Position numbers and translations under genes: made by a program
Shown here: one piece after another, positions 1 through 8,839 of the stretch
Layout of the letters: each line of letters begins with the position of its first letter
Numbering within the stretch: position 1 is the first letter of the stretch
Notes under the pieces: model-generated
Seen by the model: the letters and a program-made list of their open reading frames with translations, nothing else
What the model was told of the DNA's origin: nothing
The model's database searches: none
NCBI RefSeq assembly: GCF_001612905.1
Contig: NZ_BDBI01000032.1
Location: 1 to 64,000 of the forward strand
Reading direction: 5' to 3'
Length of the DNA stretch: 64,000 bases
DNA from: Nocardia ignorata NBRC 108230
Lineage (GTDB): Bacteria; Actinomycetota; Actinomycetes; Mycobacteriales; Mycobacteriaceae

Positions 1-681
1 GACGGCGGCCGAGCCGACGGCCGCGGAGCCGGTACCGGCCAGCGCCGAGCCCGTCCCCGCCGCGGCCGAACCGACGGCGGCCGAACCGGTACCGAGCACC
101 GCGGCCGCACCGGCCGAACCGGTGCCGAGTACGGCGGCGGCACCGGCGGAACCGGTGCCGAGGATCGCGAAGGCGCCCGCCGAGCCCGTGCCGAGCACGG
201 CGCCAAGGCCCGCGGAGCCGGTGCCGAGGAGCACGCCGAGGCCCGCCGAACCGGTGCCGAGCACCAGCCCGGCGGCGGCCGAGCCCGCGCCGAGGACGGC
301 GGAGCCGGAGGCCGGACCGGCCACTTCCTTGGTCGGGAGTTCGGTGGTGTCCTGGCCGGGGATGTTCAGCGAGGTCCACTCGGTCTCTTCGGCGACTTCC
401 GCACCGGTCTGGGGTGGATCGCCTTGATTCGCCGGTGCCGGGTCGGCGCCGCTGCCCGTACCGGGCAGGGTGAGTTCGATCGGCTTGCCGTTGCCCTGGG
501 CGGGGTCCTCGGCCGGTTCACCGCCGCTACCCCCGATGCCGGTGCTCCCGCTGCCGGACGGTTGCGCGGCGGGCGTCGGCGGCTTTTCCGGCGCGGCGAA
601 TGCGGCGACGGGGCCCAATAGGGCACAGCCGGCCAAGACACTCGCAGCGGCAAGAACGCGCAACATGCGACCAACGGCCAT
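1..681 (-). CDS. Secreted Gly/Ala/Ser-rich repeat protein (5' part, runs off the window)
   Basis: The frame stays open from an ATG at 679-681 to the window edge, giving 227 residues with no stop, so this is the N-terminal part of a longer protein. Residues 5-30 form a secretion signal: Arg residues, a hydrophobic stretch and an AFA-A cleavage site. An LAGC at residues 16-19 could instead make it a lipoprotein. Residues 31-125 are Pro/Gly/Glu-rich and probably disordered. From residue 141 the heptad LGTGSAG recurs at 141, 152, 163, 174, 185 and 196, an exact 11-residue period, then decays into shorter GTGSA and VGSAA units. Function unknown; a cell-envelope or surface role is inferred only from export and repetition. 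The coding frame follows from the signal peptide and the clean repeat; other frames through this region are shadows. Confidence 0.72.
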   Translation of the reverse strand, partial: MAVGRMLRVLAAASVLAGCALLGPVAAFAAPEKPPTPAAQPSGSGSTGIGGSGGEPAEDPAQGNGKPIELTLPGTGSGADPAPANQGDPPQTGAEVAEETEWTSLNIPGQDTTELPTKEVAGPASGSAVLGAGSAAAGLVLGTGSAGLGVLLGTGSAGLGAVLGTGSAGAFAILGTGSAGAAAVLGTGSAGAAAVLGTGSAAVGSAAAGTGSALAGTGSAAVGSAAV

Positions 682-884
682 GCGCCTGTCATCCCCTTTA
701 AGTAATTCCGCGCAGCATTACCCCCGGTCGCGACACATTCCGGGATCGACGAACAGTAGCCCATAGTAAACCCAGGCGCAGAACCCCGCAGGAGAGCGCA
801 AGAGCCGTCCAGCCCCCTGGACGCCTATGACATGGCAAAACCGCAGGCCCGGCGGCTTTGCTCAGTGCCCTCTTGCGAAGTTAG

Positions 885-1796
885 CTATGCACCGTAAACC
901 GGCTCCGGTTCGGCACCCTTCTCGATCAGCTGCGCCACCACCGGACCGAGCTCGGCCGGATCCCAGCGCGCACCGCGATCGACCGCGATGCCGTGCCGCC
1001 AGCCTTCGGCCAGCGCGACCTTGCCACCCTCCACCTCGAACATCCGCCCGGTCACCTCGGCGGACTCGCTGCTGCCGAGCCAGACCACCAGCGGCGAGAT
1101 GTTCGCCGGGTCCATGGCGTCGAAGCCGGCATCGGGGGCGGCCATGGTGTCGGCGAAGACCGTTTCGGTCATCCGGGTACGGGCCGCGGGGGCGATGGCG
1201 TTGACGGTGACGCCGTAGCGCCCGAACTCCGCCGCGGCGGTGAGCGTGAGGCCCGCGATGCCCGCCTTGGCCGCGCCGTAGTTGCCCTGGCCGACGCTGC
1301 CCTGCAGGCCGGCGCCCGAGCTGGTGTTGATGACGCGGGCGTCGACCGCGCGCCCGGCCTTGGCCTCACCGCGCCAATACTCGGCGGCATGACGCATGGT
1401 GGCGAAGTGGCCCTTGAGGTGCACGCGGATCACCGCGTCCCACTCCTCCTCGCTCAGGTTCACCAGCATGCGGTCGCGCACGAAACCGGCATTGTTGACC
1501 AGCACGTCGAGCCCACCGAAGGTGTCGACGGCCTGGCGGACGAGCCGGCGCGCGCCGTCCCAGTCGGCCACGTCGTCGTAGTTGGCGACCGCCTGCCCAC
1601 CGGCAGCGACGATCTCGTCGACGACCTGCTGCGCGGGCGTCTCCGAGGTTGGTGCGCCGTCGAGCGCGGTGCCCACGTCGTTGACGACGACGCGCGCACC
1701 TGCCGCGGCGAAGGCGAGCGCGTGCGCGCGCCCGATCCCGCGACCCGCACCCGTGACGATCACCGTGCGGTCGGCGCAGATCAACTGCTGGTCCAT
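885..1796 (-). CDS. Short-chain dehydrogenase/reductase (Rv3548c-type)
   Basis: A 303-residue NAD(P)-dependent SDR. The nucleotide-binding motif TGAGRGIG is at residues 16-23, followed by VVVNDVG typical of the multifunctional-enzyme-2 type, NNAG at about 102-105, and a catalytic Ser with YxxxK (YGAAK) near 170. It starts at an ATG preceded by AGGAG at good spacing. It lies 12 bp downstream of a second SDR in the same operon, the order found for Rv3548c-Rv3549c in the mycobacterial KstR2 regulon. A role in beta-oxidation of steroid ring C/D CoA intermediates is inferred from context; the exact substrate is not known to me. Confidence 0.85.
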   Translation of the reverse strand: MDQQLICADRTVIVTGAGRGIGRAHALAFAAAGARVVVNDVGTALDGAPTSETPAQQVVDEIVAAGGQAVANYDDVADWDGARRLVRQAVDTFGGLDVLVNNAGFVRDRMLVNLSEEEWDAVIRVHLKGHFATMRHAAEYWRGEAKAGRAVDARVINTSSGAGLQGSVGQGNYGAAKAGIAGLTLTAAAEFGRYGVTVNAIAPAARTRMTETVFADTMAAPDAGFDAMDPANISPLVVWLGSSESAEVTGRMFEVEGGKVALAEGWRHGIAVDRGARWDPAELGPVVAQLIEKGAEPEPVYGA

Positions 1797-1808
1797 CGAA
1801 ACTCCTAG

Positions 1809-2576
1809 TTATCCGTGGTTCGTATTCGCGGCATCGAGAAAGGCGGGCCGCTCCCCCGCGCCGTGCACCAGCAGGCTCGCGCCGCTGACGTAGGCGGCCA
1901 GCGGGGAGGCGAGGAAGAGGGCGGCATTGCCGACGTCGGCGGGGGCGGCGAGGCGGCCGAGCGGGATGGTCGCGCCGACGGCGGCGACACCGTCGGCGTC
2001 GCCGTAGTGCAGGTGGCTCAGTTCGGTCTCCACCGGTCCGACCACCACGGAATTGAGACGGACCTTCGGCGCCCATTCCACGGCGAGGGAGGTGGTGAGG
2101 TTGTCCAGTCCGGCCTTGGCCGCGCCGTAGGCGGCGGTACCGGGCGAGGGCCGGTGCCCGCTGACGCTCGAGACCATCACGATCGAACCGCCCGAATCCT
2201 GTTTCTGCATCACGGCATTCGCCTGCTGCGCGATGACCAGGGGGGCGAGCAGATTCAGCTCGATGATCTTGGTGTGGAAGCGCGGGCTCGCCGCGTCGGC
2301 CAGGGCGAAGGGCGCCCCGCCGGCGTTGTTGACGACGTGGTCGAGCCGCCCGTGCGCGGCGAGGATCTCGTCGAACATGGCGGCGACCGCGCCGTCGTCG
2401 CGGACATCGCAGGAGTAGTGCTCGGTGCCGTCGATCGGGGTGTCGGCGGGCCTGCGCGCGCAGGTGAGCACTGTCGCGCCCGCCGCGAGGAAGGTGCGGG
2501 TGATGCCCGCGCCCACGCCGCGCACTCCGCCGGTCACCAGAACGATCTGGCCGGAAAGGTCGATTTCTATCGCCAC
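1809..2576 (-). CDS. Short-chain dehydrogenase/reductase (Rv3549c-type)
   Basis: A 255-residue SDR with TGGVRGVG as dinucleotide-binding motif at residues 15-22, NNAGG near 87, and the catalytic YGAAK near 150. The start is a GTG lying only six bases downstream of TAGGTT, a possible -10 element, and a KstR2-type operator lies just upstream, so the transcript may be leaderless. First gene of a two-gene SDR operon divergent from echA20. Context places it in HIP (ring C/D) catabolism. Its substrate is not evident from the sequence. Confidence 0.85.
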   Translation of the reverse strand: MAIEIDLSGQIVLVTGGVRGVGAGITRTFLAAGATVLTCARRPADTPIDGTEHYSCDVRDDGAVAAMFDEILAAHGRLDHVVNNAGGAPFALADAASPRFHTKIIELNLLAPLVIAQQANAVMQKQDSGGSIVMVSSVSGHRPSPGTAAYGAAKAGLDNLTTSLAVEWAPKVRLNSVVVGPVETELSHLHYGDADGVAAVGATIPLGRLAAPADVGNAALFLASPLAAYVSGASLLVHGAGERPAFLDAANTNHG

Positions 2577-2587
2577 CGTGTTAACCT

Positions 2588-2605
2588 ACCAAGCAATTGC
2601 TTGCT
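2588..2605. promoter_or_regulatory. KstR2-type operator between SDR operon and echA20
   Basis: The sequence ACCAAGCAATTGCTTGCT contains the palindrome CAAGCAATTGCTTG. It resembles the published KstR2 consensus AnCAAGnnCTTGnT, but the CAAG and CTTG half-sites are six rather than two bases apart, or equivalently two overlapping sites each carry one mismatch. It sits between the divergent SDR and echA20 starts. Confidence 0.72.
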
Positions 2606-2648
2606 TTGTCTCGGGTTCGCCCGGGCACGCACCGATAGGACAGTTGCC

Positions 2649-3413
2649 ATGGGAATCGACCGGCATACCGAAACCGAGGGGGTGGAGGTCGTCACGGTCG
2701 ACTATCCGCCGGTCAACGCGCTGCCGTCGGACGGCTGGTTCGCGCTCGCCGACGCCGTGCGCGCCGCCGGACGCGACCCCGGCACCCGCGTGGTCGTGCT
2801 GCGCGCGGAGGGTCGCGGCTTCAACGCGGGCGTCGACATCAAGGAGATGAACGCCGACGCCGGCCACACCGCCCTGATCCGCGCGAATCACGGATGTTTC
2901 GACGCCTTCGCCGCCGTGTACGACTGCGAGGTTCCGGTGGTCACCGCCGTCAACGGGTTCTGCCTCGGCGGCGGGATCGGCCTGGTCGGCAACTCCGACG
3001 TCATCGTGGCTTCCGACGACGCCACCTTCGGCCTGCCCGAGGTGGACCGCGGTGCGCTCGGCGCCGCGACCCACCTGTCGCGACTGGTCCCCCAGCACCT
3101 GATGCGGACCATGTTCTACACCGCGGGCAAGCTCACCGCCCAGCAGCTGCACCACTACGGGTCGGTGTACAAGGTGGTGCCGCGCGCCGAACTCGACGCC
3201 GCGGCCATGGAGGTCGCGAAGAACATCGCGAACAAGGACGGCCGGGTGATCCGGGCCGCGAAGCGGGCGCTCAACGGCATCGACGTGCAGGACGTGCACC
3301 GCTCCTATCGCTACGAGCAGGGCTTCACGATGGAGCTCAACCTGGCCGGGGTGGCCGACGAGATCAGAGCGCGTTTCGACGACGACCTCGCCGCGCAGAA
3401 GAAGGGGAAGTAG
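2649..3413 (+). CDS. echA20: EchA20, steroid ring hydrolase of the crotonase family
   Basis: A 254-residue crotonase-fold enzyme with the oxyanion-hole segments GFNAGVDIKEM and GFCLGGGIGL. The close match in order and sequence to Rv3550 identifies EchA20, which opens a ring of the HIP-derived diketo-CoA by hydrolysis to give COCHEA-CoA, the substrate of IpdAB. The ATG at 2649 follows AGGA at a suitable distance. First gene of echA20-ipdA-ipdB-ipdC, all within 8 bp or overlapping, and controlled from the KstR2-type operator upstream. Confidence 0.92.
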   Translation: MGIDRHTETEGVEVVTVDYPPVNALPSDGWFALADAVRAAGRDPGTRVVVLRAEGRGFNAGVDIKEMNADAGHTALIRANHGCFDAFAAVYDCEVPVVTAVNGFCLGGGIGLVGNSDVIVASDDATFGLPEVDRGALGAATHLSRLVPQHLMRTMFYTAGKLTAQQLHHYGSVYKVVPRAELDAAAMEVAKNIANKDGRVIRAAKRALNGIDVQDVHRSYRYEQGFTMELNLAGVADEIRARFDDDLAAQKKGK

Positions 3414-3421
3414 GAAAAGCT

Positions 3422-4300
3422 ATGCGCGACAAGAGAATGACGCTCGACGAGGTGGTCGGCGAGCTGCGCAGCGGCATGACGATCGGCCTCGGCGGTTGGG
3501 GATCCCGGCGTAAGCCGATGGCGCTGGTCCGTGCGCTGCTTCGCTCGGATGTCACCGACCTGACCGTGGTGACCTATGGCGGGCCGGACCTCGGCCTGCT
3601 GTGTTCGGCGGGCAAGGTGCGCAAGGCGTACTACGGCTTCGTCTCCCTCGACTCGGCACCGTTCTACGACCCGTGGTTCGCCAAGGCGCGCACCGAGGGT
3701 GCGATCACGGTGCGCGAGATGGACGAGGGCATGGTGAAGTGCGGGTTGCAGGCCGCCGCCGCCCGGTTGCCGTTCCTGCCGATCCGGGCCGGGCTCGGTT
3801 CGGCGGTGCCGGAGTTCTGGGAGGGCGAGCTGAAGACCGTCGTCTCGCCGTACCCGCATGCCGACGGCCGGACCGAGACCCTGATCGCCATGCCGGCACT
3901 GAATCTCGATGCGGCGCTGGTGCATCTGGACCTGGGCGACAAGCACGGCAACGCCGCCTACACCGGTGTCGATCCGTACTTCGACGACCTCTACTGCCTG
4001 GCGGCCGAGCGACGCTACGTCTCGGTGGACCGCCTCGTCGACACCGACGAGCTGGTGAAAGCCGTTCCGTCGCAGGCGCTGATCCTCAACCGGATGATGG
4101 TCGACGGCGTCGTCGAGTCACCCGGTGGCGCGCACTTCACCTTCTCGGGCAGTTACGGACGCGACGAGAAGTTCCAGAAGCACTATGTGGCGGCCGCGCA
4201 GTCACCGGACTCGTGGGCCGAGTTCAGGGCGCGCTATCTCGACGTGAACGAAGACGAATACCAGTCCGCCGTCAAGGCTTTCGCGGAGGAGCAGCGATGA
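3422..4300 (+). CDS. ipdA: IpdA, COCHEA-CoA hydrolase subunit alpha
   Basis: A 292-residue protein of the class I CoA-transferase fold, the same length as mycobacterial IpdA (Rv3551). With IpdB it forms the heteromeric enzyme that hydrolyses the last steroid ring of COCHEA-CoA rather than transferring CoA. The N-terminal glycine-rich segment GLGGWGSRRKPMALVRAL is characteristic. The ATG is 8 bp after the echA20 stop, and the stop overlaps the ipdB start in an ATGA, so the two subunits are translationally coupled. Confidence 0.93.
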   Translation: MRDKRMTLDEVVGELRSGMTIGLGGWGSRRKPMALVRALLRSDVTDLTVVTYGGPDLGLLCSAGKVRKAYYGFVSLDSAPFYDPWFAKARTEGAITVREMDEGMVKCGLQAAAARLPFLPIRAGLGSAVPEFWEGELKTVVSPYPHADGRTETLIAMPALNLDAALVHLDLGDKHGNAAYTGVDPYFDDLYCLAAERRYVSVDRLVDTDELVKAVPSQALILNRMMVDGVVESPGGAHFTFSGSYGRDEKFQKHYVAAAQSPDSWAEFRARYLDVNEDEYQSAVKAFAEEQR

Positions 4301-5064
4301 ACGCAGTACCGGCGACCGGTCAGATCACGCGCGCGGAGGTGTGTGTCGTCGCGGCGGCGGAAATCTTCCGTGGCGCGGGCGAGATCATGGCCAGCCCGAT
4401 GTCGACGATCACCACCATCGGCGCGCGACTGGCCAGGCTCACCTTCGAACCCGACCTGCTGCTGTCCGACGGTGAGGCGCTGTTCTTCGCCGAGGTGCCG
4501 GCGATCGGCGCGAAAGCACCGGTAGAGGGCTGGATTCCGTTCTCCAAGGTGTTCGACGTGGTGGCCTCGGGCAGGCGGCACGTGGTGATGGGCGCCAATC
4601 AGCTCGACCGCTTCGGCAACCAGAACCTCTCGGCGTTCGGCCCGTTGCAGCAGCCGCGCAGGCAGATGTTCGGTGTGCGCGGGGCGCCCGGCAATACGAT
4701 CAACCACGCGACCAGCTACTTCGTGCCCAAGCACAACACGCGGGTGTTCTGCGAGCAGGTCGATATCGTGAGCGGCGTCGGCTACGACAAGATCGACCCG
4801 GCCAACCCCGCCTTCCGCTTCCATCACCTGCACCGGGTGGTGACCAACCTGGGCGTCTTCGATTTCGGCGGTCCCGAGCACACCATGCGCGCGCTGTCGC
4901 TGCATCCGGGTGTGACGGCCGAGGAGGTCGCCGAGAACACCTCCTTCGAGATCGCCGGGCTGGCCGACGCGGGCGAAACCAGGCTGCCCACCGAGGAGGA
5001 GCTGCGGCTCATCCGGACCGTGCTCGACCCCAAGGGATTCCGCGAGAAGGAAGTGGCCGCATGA
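4297..5064 (+). CDS. ipdB: IpdB, COCHEA-CoA hydrolase subunit beta
   Basis: A 255-residue class I CoA-transferase-like beta subunit, partner of IpdA. Family features include the GANQLDRFGNQN and GAPGNTINH segments. It overlaps ipdA by four bases (ATGA) and ipdC in the same way, consistent with a single polycistronic unit. Matches Rv3552 in order and sequence. Acts in the cytoplasm on the ring-opened CoA ester from EchA20. Confidence 0.93.
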   Translation: MNAVPATGQITRAEVCVVAAAEIFRGAGEIMASPMSTITTIGARLARLTFEPDLLLSDGEALFFAEVPAIGAKAPVEGWIPFSKVFDVVASGRRHVVMGANQLDRFGNQNLSAFGPLQQPRRQMFGVRGAPGNTINHATSYFVPKHNTRVFCEQVDIVSGVGYDKIDPANPAFRFHHLHRVVTNLGVFDFGGPEHTMRALSLHPGVTAEEVAENTSFEIAGLADAGETRLPTEEELRLIRTVLDPKGFREKEVAA

Positions 5065-6146
5065 GCGCCCGCCTGCGTACCCCGCTGACCGAGCTGGTCG
5101 GCATCGAGCATCCCGTCGTGCAGACGGGAATGGGCTGGGTGGCCGGGCCGCGGCTGGTCGCCGCGACCGCGAACGCGGGCGGGCTCGGCATCCTCGCTTC
5201 GGCGACGATGACCTTCGAGGAGCTGGAAGCGGCTGTCGCCAAGACGAAGTCGCTCACCGACAAGCCGTTCGGTGTGAACATCCGCGCCGACGCCACCGAC
5301 GCACCCGAGCGCATCGAACTGCTCATCCGTGAGCAGGTGCGGGTCGCCTCGTTCGCGCTGGCTCCGAAGAAGGAACTGATCGCCCGGCTCAAAGACGCGG
5401 GCGTGGTGGTGATTCCGTCGATCGGTGCCGCCAAGCACGCGGTGAAGGTGGCCTCCTGGGGCGCGGACGCGGTGATCGTGCAGGGCGGTGAGGGCGGCGG
5501 GCACACCGGACCGGTGGCCACCACGCTGCTGCTGCCCTCGGTGCTCGATGCCGTCGACATCCCGGTCGTCGCGGCGGGCGGTTTCTTCGACGGGCGCGGC
5601 CTCGCGGCGGCACTGTCCTACGGTGCCGCCGGGGTGGCCATGGGGACCCGGTTCCTGCTCACCCAGGAGAGCACCGTCCCTGACGCCGTGAAGCAGGAGT
5701 ATCTGGCGCGCGGACTGGGCGACACCGTGGTTTCGGTGAAGGTCGACGGCATGCCGCACCGCATGCTCAACACCGAACTCGTGGAGCGCCTGGAACATTC
5801 GGGCGGCTGGCGCGGACTGTCGGCGGCCGTCGGCAACGCCGCCAAGTTCAAGAGCATGACCGGGATGAAGTGGTCGACGCTGATGCGCGACGGGCTCGCC
5901 ATGCGAAAGACCAAGGACCTCAGCTGGTCGCAGGTCGTGATGGCCGCGAACTCAGCGATGCTGACCAAGGCCGGTCTCGTCGAGGGCCGTACCGATGCGG
6001 GTGTGCTGCCCGCGGGCCAGGTCACCGGAATCATCGACAGCCTGCCGACGGTGGCCGAGCTGATCGACGGCATCGTCACCGACGCGCTCACGCGCATCGA
6101 GGCCGTCGGCACGCTGGTCGACACACCGGTCACCGAGCAGAGCTGA
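5061..6146 (+). CDS. ipdC: IpdC, FMN-dependent hydroxy-HIP-CoA oxidoreductase
   Basis: A 361-residue TIM-barrel enzyme of the nitronate monooxygenase/2-nitropropane dioxygenase family. Visible are the N-terminal GIEHPVVQTGMGWVAGP, the FMN-binding QGGEGGGHTG near residues 143-152 and the phosphate-binding VAAGGFFDGRG further on. Corresponds to Rv3553 (IpdC), which with IpdF acts on the 5-hydroxy-HIP-CoA ring before hydrolysis by EchA20. Start overlaps ipdB (ATGA). It ends the operon, followed by two strong hairpins. Confidence 0.92.
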   Translation: MSARLRTPLTELVGIEHPVVQTGMGWVAGPRLVAATANAGGLGILASATMTFEELEAAVAKTKSLTDKPFGVNIRADATDAPERIELLIREQVRVASFALAPKKELIARLKDAGVVVIPSIGAAKHAVKVASWGADAVIVQGGEGGGHTGPVATTLLLPSVLDAVDIPVVAAGGFFDGRGLAAALSYGAAGVAMGTRFLLTQESTVPDAVKQEYLARGLGDTVVSVKVDGMPHRMLNTELVERLEHSGGWRGLSAAVGNAAKFKSMTGMKWSTLMRDGLAMRKTKDLSWSQVVMAANSAMLTKAGLVEGRTDAGVLPAGQVTGIIDSLPTVAELIDGIVTDALTRIEAVGTLVDTPVTEQS

Positions 6147-6154
6147 CCAAGACC

Positions 6155-6191
6155 CATCCCGGCGAGCCCCCCACAGCGGTGCGCCGGGATG
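6155..6191 (+). terminator. Terminator hairpin after ipdC
   Basis: Perfect 10-bp inverted repeat CATCCCGGCG / CGCCGGGATG with a 17-base loop, starting nine bases after the ipdC stop. No U-tract, as is usual in actinobacteria. Confidence 0.6.
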
Positions 6192-6233
6192 CCGCCCGAC
6201 GGGTCTGAGCCTCCCGTCGAAAGGGCGAACAGG

Positions 6234-6281
6234 ACACCGAACCGGACGCGGTACTCACAAGGCGCGCATCCGGTTCGGTGT
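6234..6281. terminator. Hairpin between convergent genes
   Basis: Perfect 13-bp inverted repeat ACACCGAACCGGA / TCCGGTTCGGTGT with a 22-base loop, between the ends of ipdC (+) and the small secreted protein gene (-). Likely a bidirectional terminator. Confidence 0.55.
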
Positions 6282-6289
6282 TCTCCCAC

Positions 6290-6751
6290 TCAGAATTCGG
6301 AGACCGCGAACTCCCCGGTGCTCGGCAGATGCGCCAGTGGCGTGGTGCGGATGGTCGCCTCGATCCGCCCGGCGCCCGTCGCGAGCGTCAGGCCGACCTC
6401 GGGGCCCGGCTGCCCGCTCGGACCGCCTGCCACGACAGTCGCCGCCGAACCGCCCGCACCGGTGTCGAGATTGCGCCACTCGACCGTCGTCGTCACCGTG
6501 CAGCCGCTCTGATGTGAACCGGGTGTAGCGCTCCAGAACGTGCCGCGCAGCCGCATCTGGGCCTCACCGGACCTGGTGATGCCCTGGCCGGACAGTGCCG
6601 TCGCGTCGATCTCACCGGCGCAGGTCCAGCCGGTGGCGAGGGTGTAGGTGGGTTTGAACGGAGTCATTGCCGAGGCGGGGGTCGTCGCGCCGAGGAGGAG
6701 TCCTGCGGTTGCCGTCGCGACGAGCGTCGCGCGGCCGGTGTACTTCCACAT
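6290..6751 (-). CDS. Small secreted protein of unknown function
   Basis: A 153-residue protein with a clear Sec signal peptide: MWKYTGR, a hydrophobic stretch and TPASA before the cut at about residue 29. The mature part is about 124 residues with two cysteines (about 44 and 84) that could form a disulfide, and looks beta-rich (alternating Thr/Val segments). I do not recognise the family. The ATG follows GAAAGG about ten bases upstream. It is probably transcribed alone or with the molybdoenzyme gene upstream, 40 bp away. It interrupts the steroid cluster and has no evident steroid role. Confidence 0.75.
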   Translation of the reverse strand: MWKYTGRATLVATATAGLLLGATTPASAMTPFKPTYTLATGWTCAGEIDATALSGQGITRSGEAQMRLRGTFWSATPGSHQSGCTVTTTVEWRNLDTGAGGSAATVVAGGPSGQPGPEVGLTLATGAGRIEATIRTTPLAHLPSTGEFAVSEF

Positions 6752-6791
6752 CACTGCGTGCCTTTCGTTCGGTGATCGCGTCCGGTTCGTG

Positions 6792-8762
6792 TCAGCGGGG
6801 TACCACCTCCACCCGGTTGTCGTGGAAGACCGCGCCGCCACCGAAGTCGGCGTCGCGTTCGGCGATCGTGGCGTTGACGGTCGCGCCGCCGGAATCCTTG
6901 GCCCAGCGTCCCTTCGTGGTACCCGCTACGCCGGGTCTGACACGGTCGGATACCTCGGCGATCGCCTCGAAGGAACCGCGAGCGTTGACGACCGACACCG
7001 GGGCGCCGTCGGCGATTCCGCGCGCGGCGGCGTCATCGGGATGGAGTGTGATCCGGGTTTCGCCTGCGCGGCGGCGCAATTCGGGGTTGGCACCGAAGGT
7101 GGTGTTCAGGAAGTAGTGCGAGGCGGCGGAAATCAGCACGAGTCCGTCGCCTGGGTCGGCGGGTGGGGTGTAGGTGGGTAGCGGGTCGTGACCTGCGAAT
7201 TGCGCTCGTGGAGAGACGAACTGAAGTTTTCCCGCGGGGACGGGCCCCGGCTGCACCTTCAAGAAGCCGTCGGCGCGCAACCGGTCCAGATCATGACCCT
7301 TCAGCAGTTGACGGGCCAGTTCCTCGTCCGATTCGTACAGCGCCGGTTCGGTGAGTCCGAGGCGACGGGACAGTCTACGGAAAGCCTCTGTGGTGGAAAG
7401 ACATTCGCCCGGCGGCTCGACGGCGGGCTCGTTCCACACCAGGTACAGGTGGCCGTAGCCCGCGATCACGTCGAGGTGCTCGGGTTGCATGGTCGCGGGA
7501 AGCACGATGTCGGCGTAATCGACCGTGTCGGTGGCGAAATGCTCCAGCACCACGGTGAACAGGTCTTCGCGTGACAGGCCTTCGATCACCCGGCGCTGAT
7601 CGGGATTGGAGCCGACCGGATTCGCGCCGATCACGAACAGCGCCCGCACCGGCGGGTCGTCGACGTCGAGCAAGGCCGCACCGAGCCTGGTCATCGACAA
7701 GGTGCGCACCGGGTGCGGCAGCAGATCGTCGCGCACCAGGGCGGGCAGGTCGAGTTCGAAGTGCCCGCTCGTCGAATAGTGCAGGCCGCCACCGGGAATC
7801 GCCCAGTCACCGGTGACGCCGGGCAGGCAGCCGAGCACCCGCAGCGCCATCCCGCCACCGGCGTGGCGCTGCATGCCCTGGGAGGCGCGGATCGCGGTCG
7901 GCCTGGTACCCGCGATCCGTTCACCGAGCGCGACGATCTGTTCGCGCTCGAGGCCGGTGATCGCGGCCACCCGCTCCGGGGTGAATTCCATGACGCGCTC
8001 ACGGAATTCGGGCCAGCCCTCGGTGTGCTCGGCGATGAACTCCGTGTCCTCGGCACCCAGCGAGACCACCACGTGCAGCAAGCCGAGCGCCAGGGCGGCA
8101 TCGGTGCCGGGCAGGGGGGCGAGGTGTTCGTCGCAGCGTTCGGCGGTCTTGGTGCGCACCGGGTCGATCGCGACCAGGTAGGCGCCGCTGTCCTGCACGA
8201 ACTTCCACAGGTGATGACCGGAGGTGAGCGGGTTGGTGCCCCACAGCAGGATCAGCTTCGACTTCGCGAAGTCCTCCGGGTCCATGCCGCCGGAGGTGCC
8301 GAGGGTGTAGCTCAGCCCCGCGCTGCCCGCGACCGAGCAGATGGTCGCCGCATGGTGGGAGGCGCCGAGCACGTTGAACATGCGGCGGCCGGGATACCCC
8401 TCGAGGCCCTGGAGGTAGCCGAGGCTGCCGGTGCCGTGGAACGGCCAGATCGCCTCGGCTCCGTATTCGTCGATGATGCCGGTGAGCCGGGTGGCGATCT
8501 CGTCGAGCGCCTCGTCCCAGCTGATCCGCTCGAACCGTCCGGAACCCTTGGGACCCACCCGGCGCAGCGGATACCTGAGCCGGTCCGGCGCGCCGACCTG
8601 CTCCAGGTAACGGTTCACCTTCACGCACAGCGCACCCCGCGTGACCGGGTGTTCCTTGTTGCCGCGCAGGCCGGTGGCGACGCCGTCCTCGACCGTCACC
8701 ACCCACGAGCACGCATCGGGACAGTCGAGTGGGCACGCGCCGAGCACCTTCACCGCTCCCAT
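6792..8762 (-). CDS. Molybdopterin-dependent oxidoreductase (BisC/DMSO reductase family)
   Basis: A 656-residue catalytic subunit of the molybdopterin guanine dinucleotide family. Cysteines C10, C14, C18 and C46 in CPLDCPDAC...GALC fit an N-terminal [4Fe-4S] cluster. Further motifs are ILLWGTNP and DPVRTKTAERCD for cofactor binding, FVIGANPVGSNPDQ, DIVLPATMQPEH, and a C-terminal MGD-binding domain ending with TKGRWAKDSGGATVNA. There is no Tat signal, so it is probably cytoplasmic, and no partner subunits are next to it. The substrate cannot be told from sequence. The ATG at 8762 is chosen because the protein then begins directly before the Fe-S motif. Confidence 0.85.
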   Translation of the reverse strand: MGAVKVLGACPLDCPDACSWVVTVEDGVATGLRGNKEHPVTRGALCVKVNRYLEQVGAPDRLRYPLRRVGPKGSGRFERISWDEALDEIATRLTGIIDEYGAEAIWPFHGTGSLGYLQGLEGYPGRRMFNVLGASHHAATICSVAGSAGLSYTLGTSGGMDPEDFAKSKLILLWGTNPLTSGHHLWKFVQDSGAYLVAIDPVRTKTAERCDEHLAPLPGTDAALALGLLHVVVSLGAEDTEFIAEHTEGWPEFRERVMEFTPERVAAITGLEREQIVALGERIAGTRPTAIRASQGMQRHAGGGMALRVLGCLPGVTGDWAIPGGGLHYSTSGHFELDLPALVRDDLLPHPVRTLSMTRLGAALLDVDDPPVRALFVIGANPVGSNPDQRRVIEGLSREDLFTVVLEHFATDTVDYADIVLPATMQPEHLDVIAGYGHLYLVWNEPAVEPPGECLSTTEAFRRLSRRLGLTEPALYESDEELARQLLKGHDLDRLRADGFLKVQPGPVPAGKLQFVSPRAQFAGHDPLPTYTPPADPGDGLVLISAASHYFLNTTFGANPELRRRAGETRITLHPDDAAARGIADGAPVSVVNARGSFEAIAEVSDRVRPGVAGTTKGRWAKDSGGATVNATIAERDADFGGGAVFHDNRVEVVPR

Positions 8763-8839
8763 CGTAGGCCCGGTGCCCGATGCCCTCGGAGTAGGAGAGG
8801 CGGCGACCGGGTCGGCCCGTTGGGACCGACCCGCCGCAC

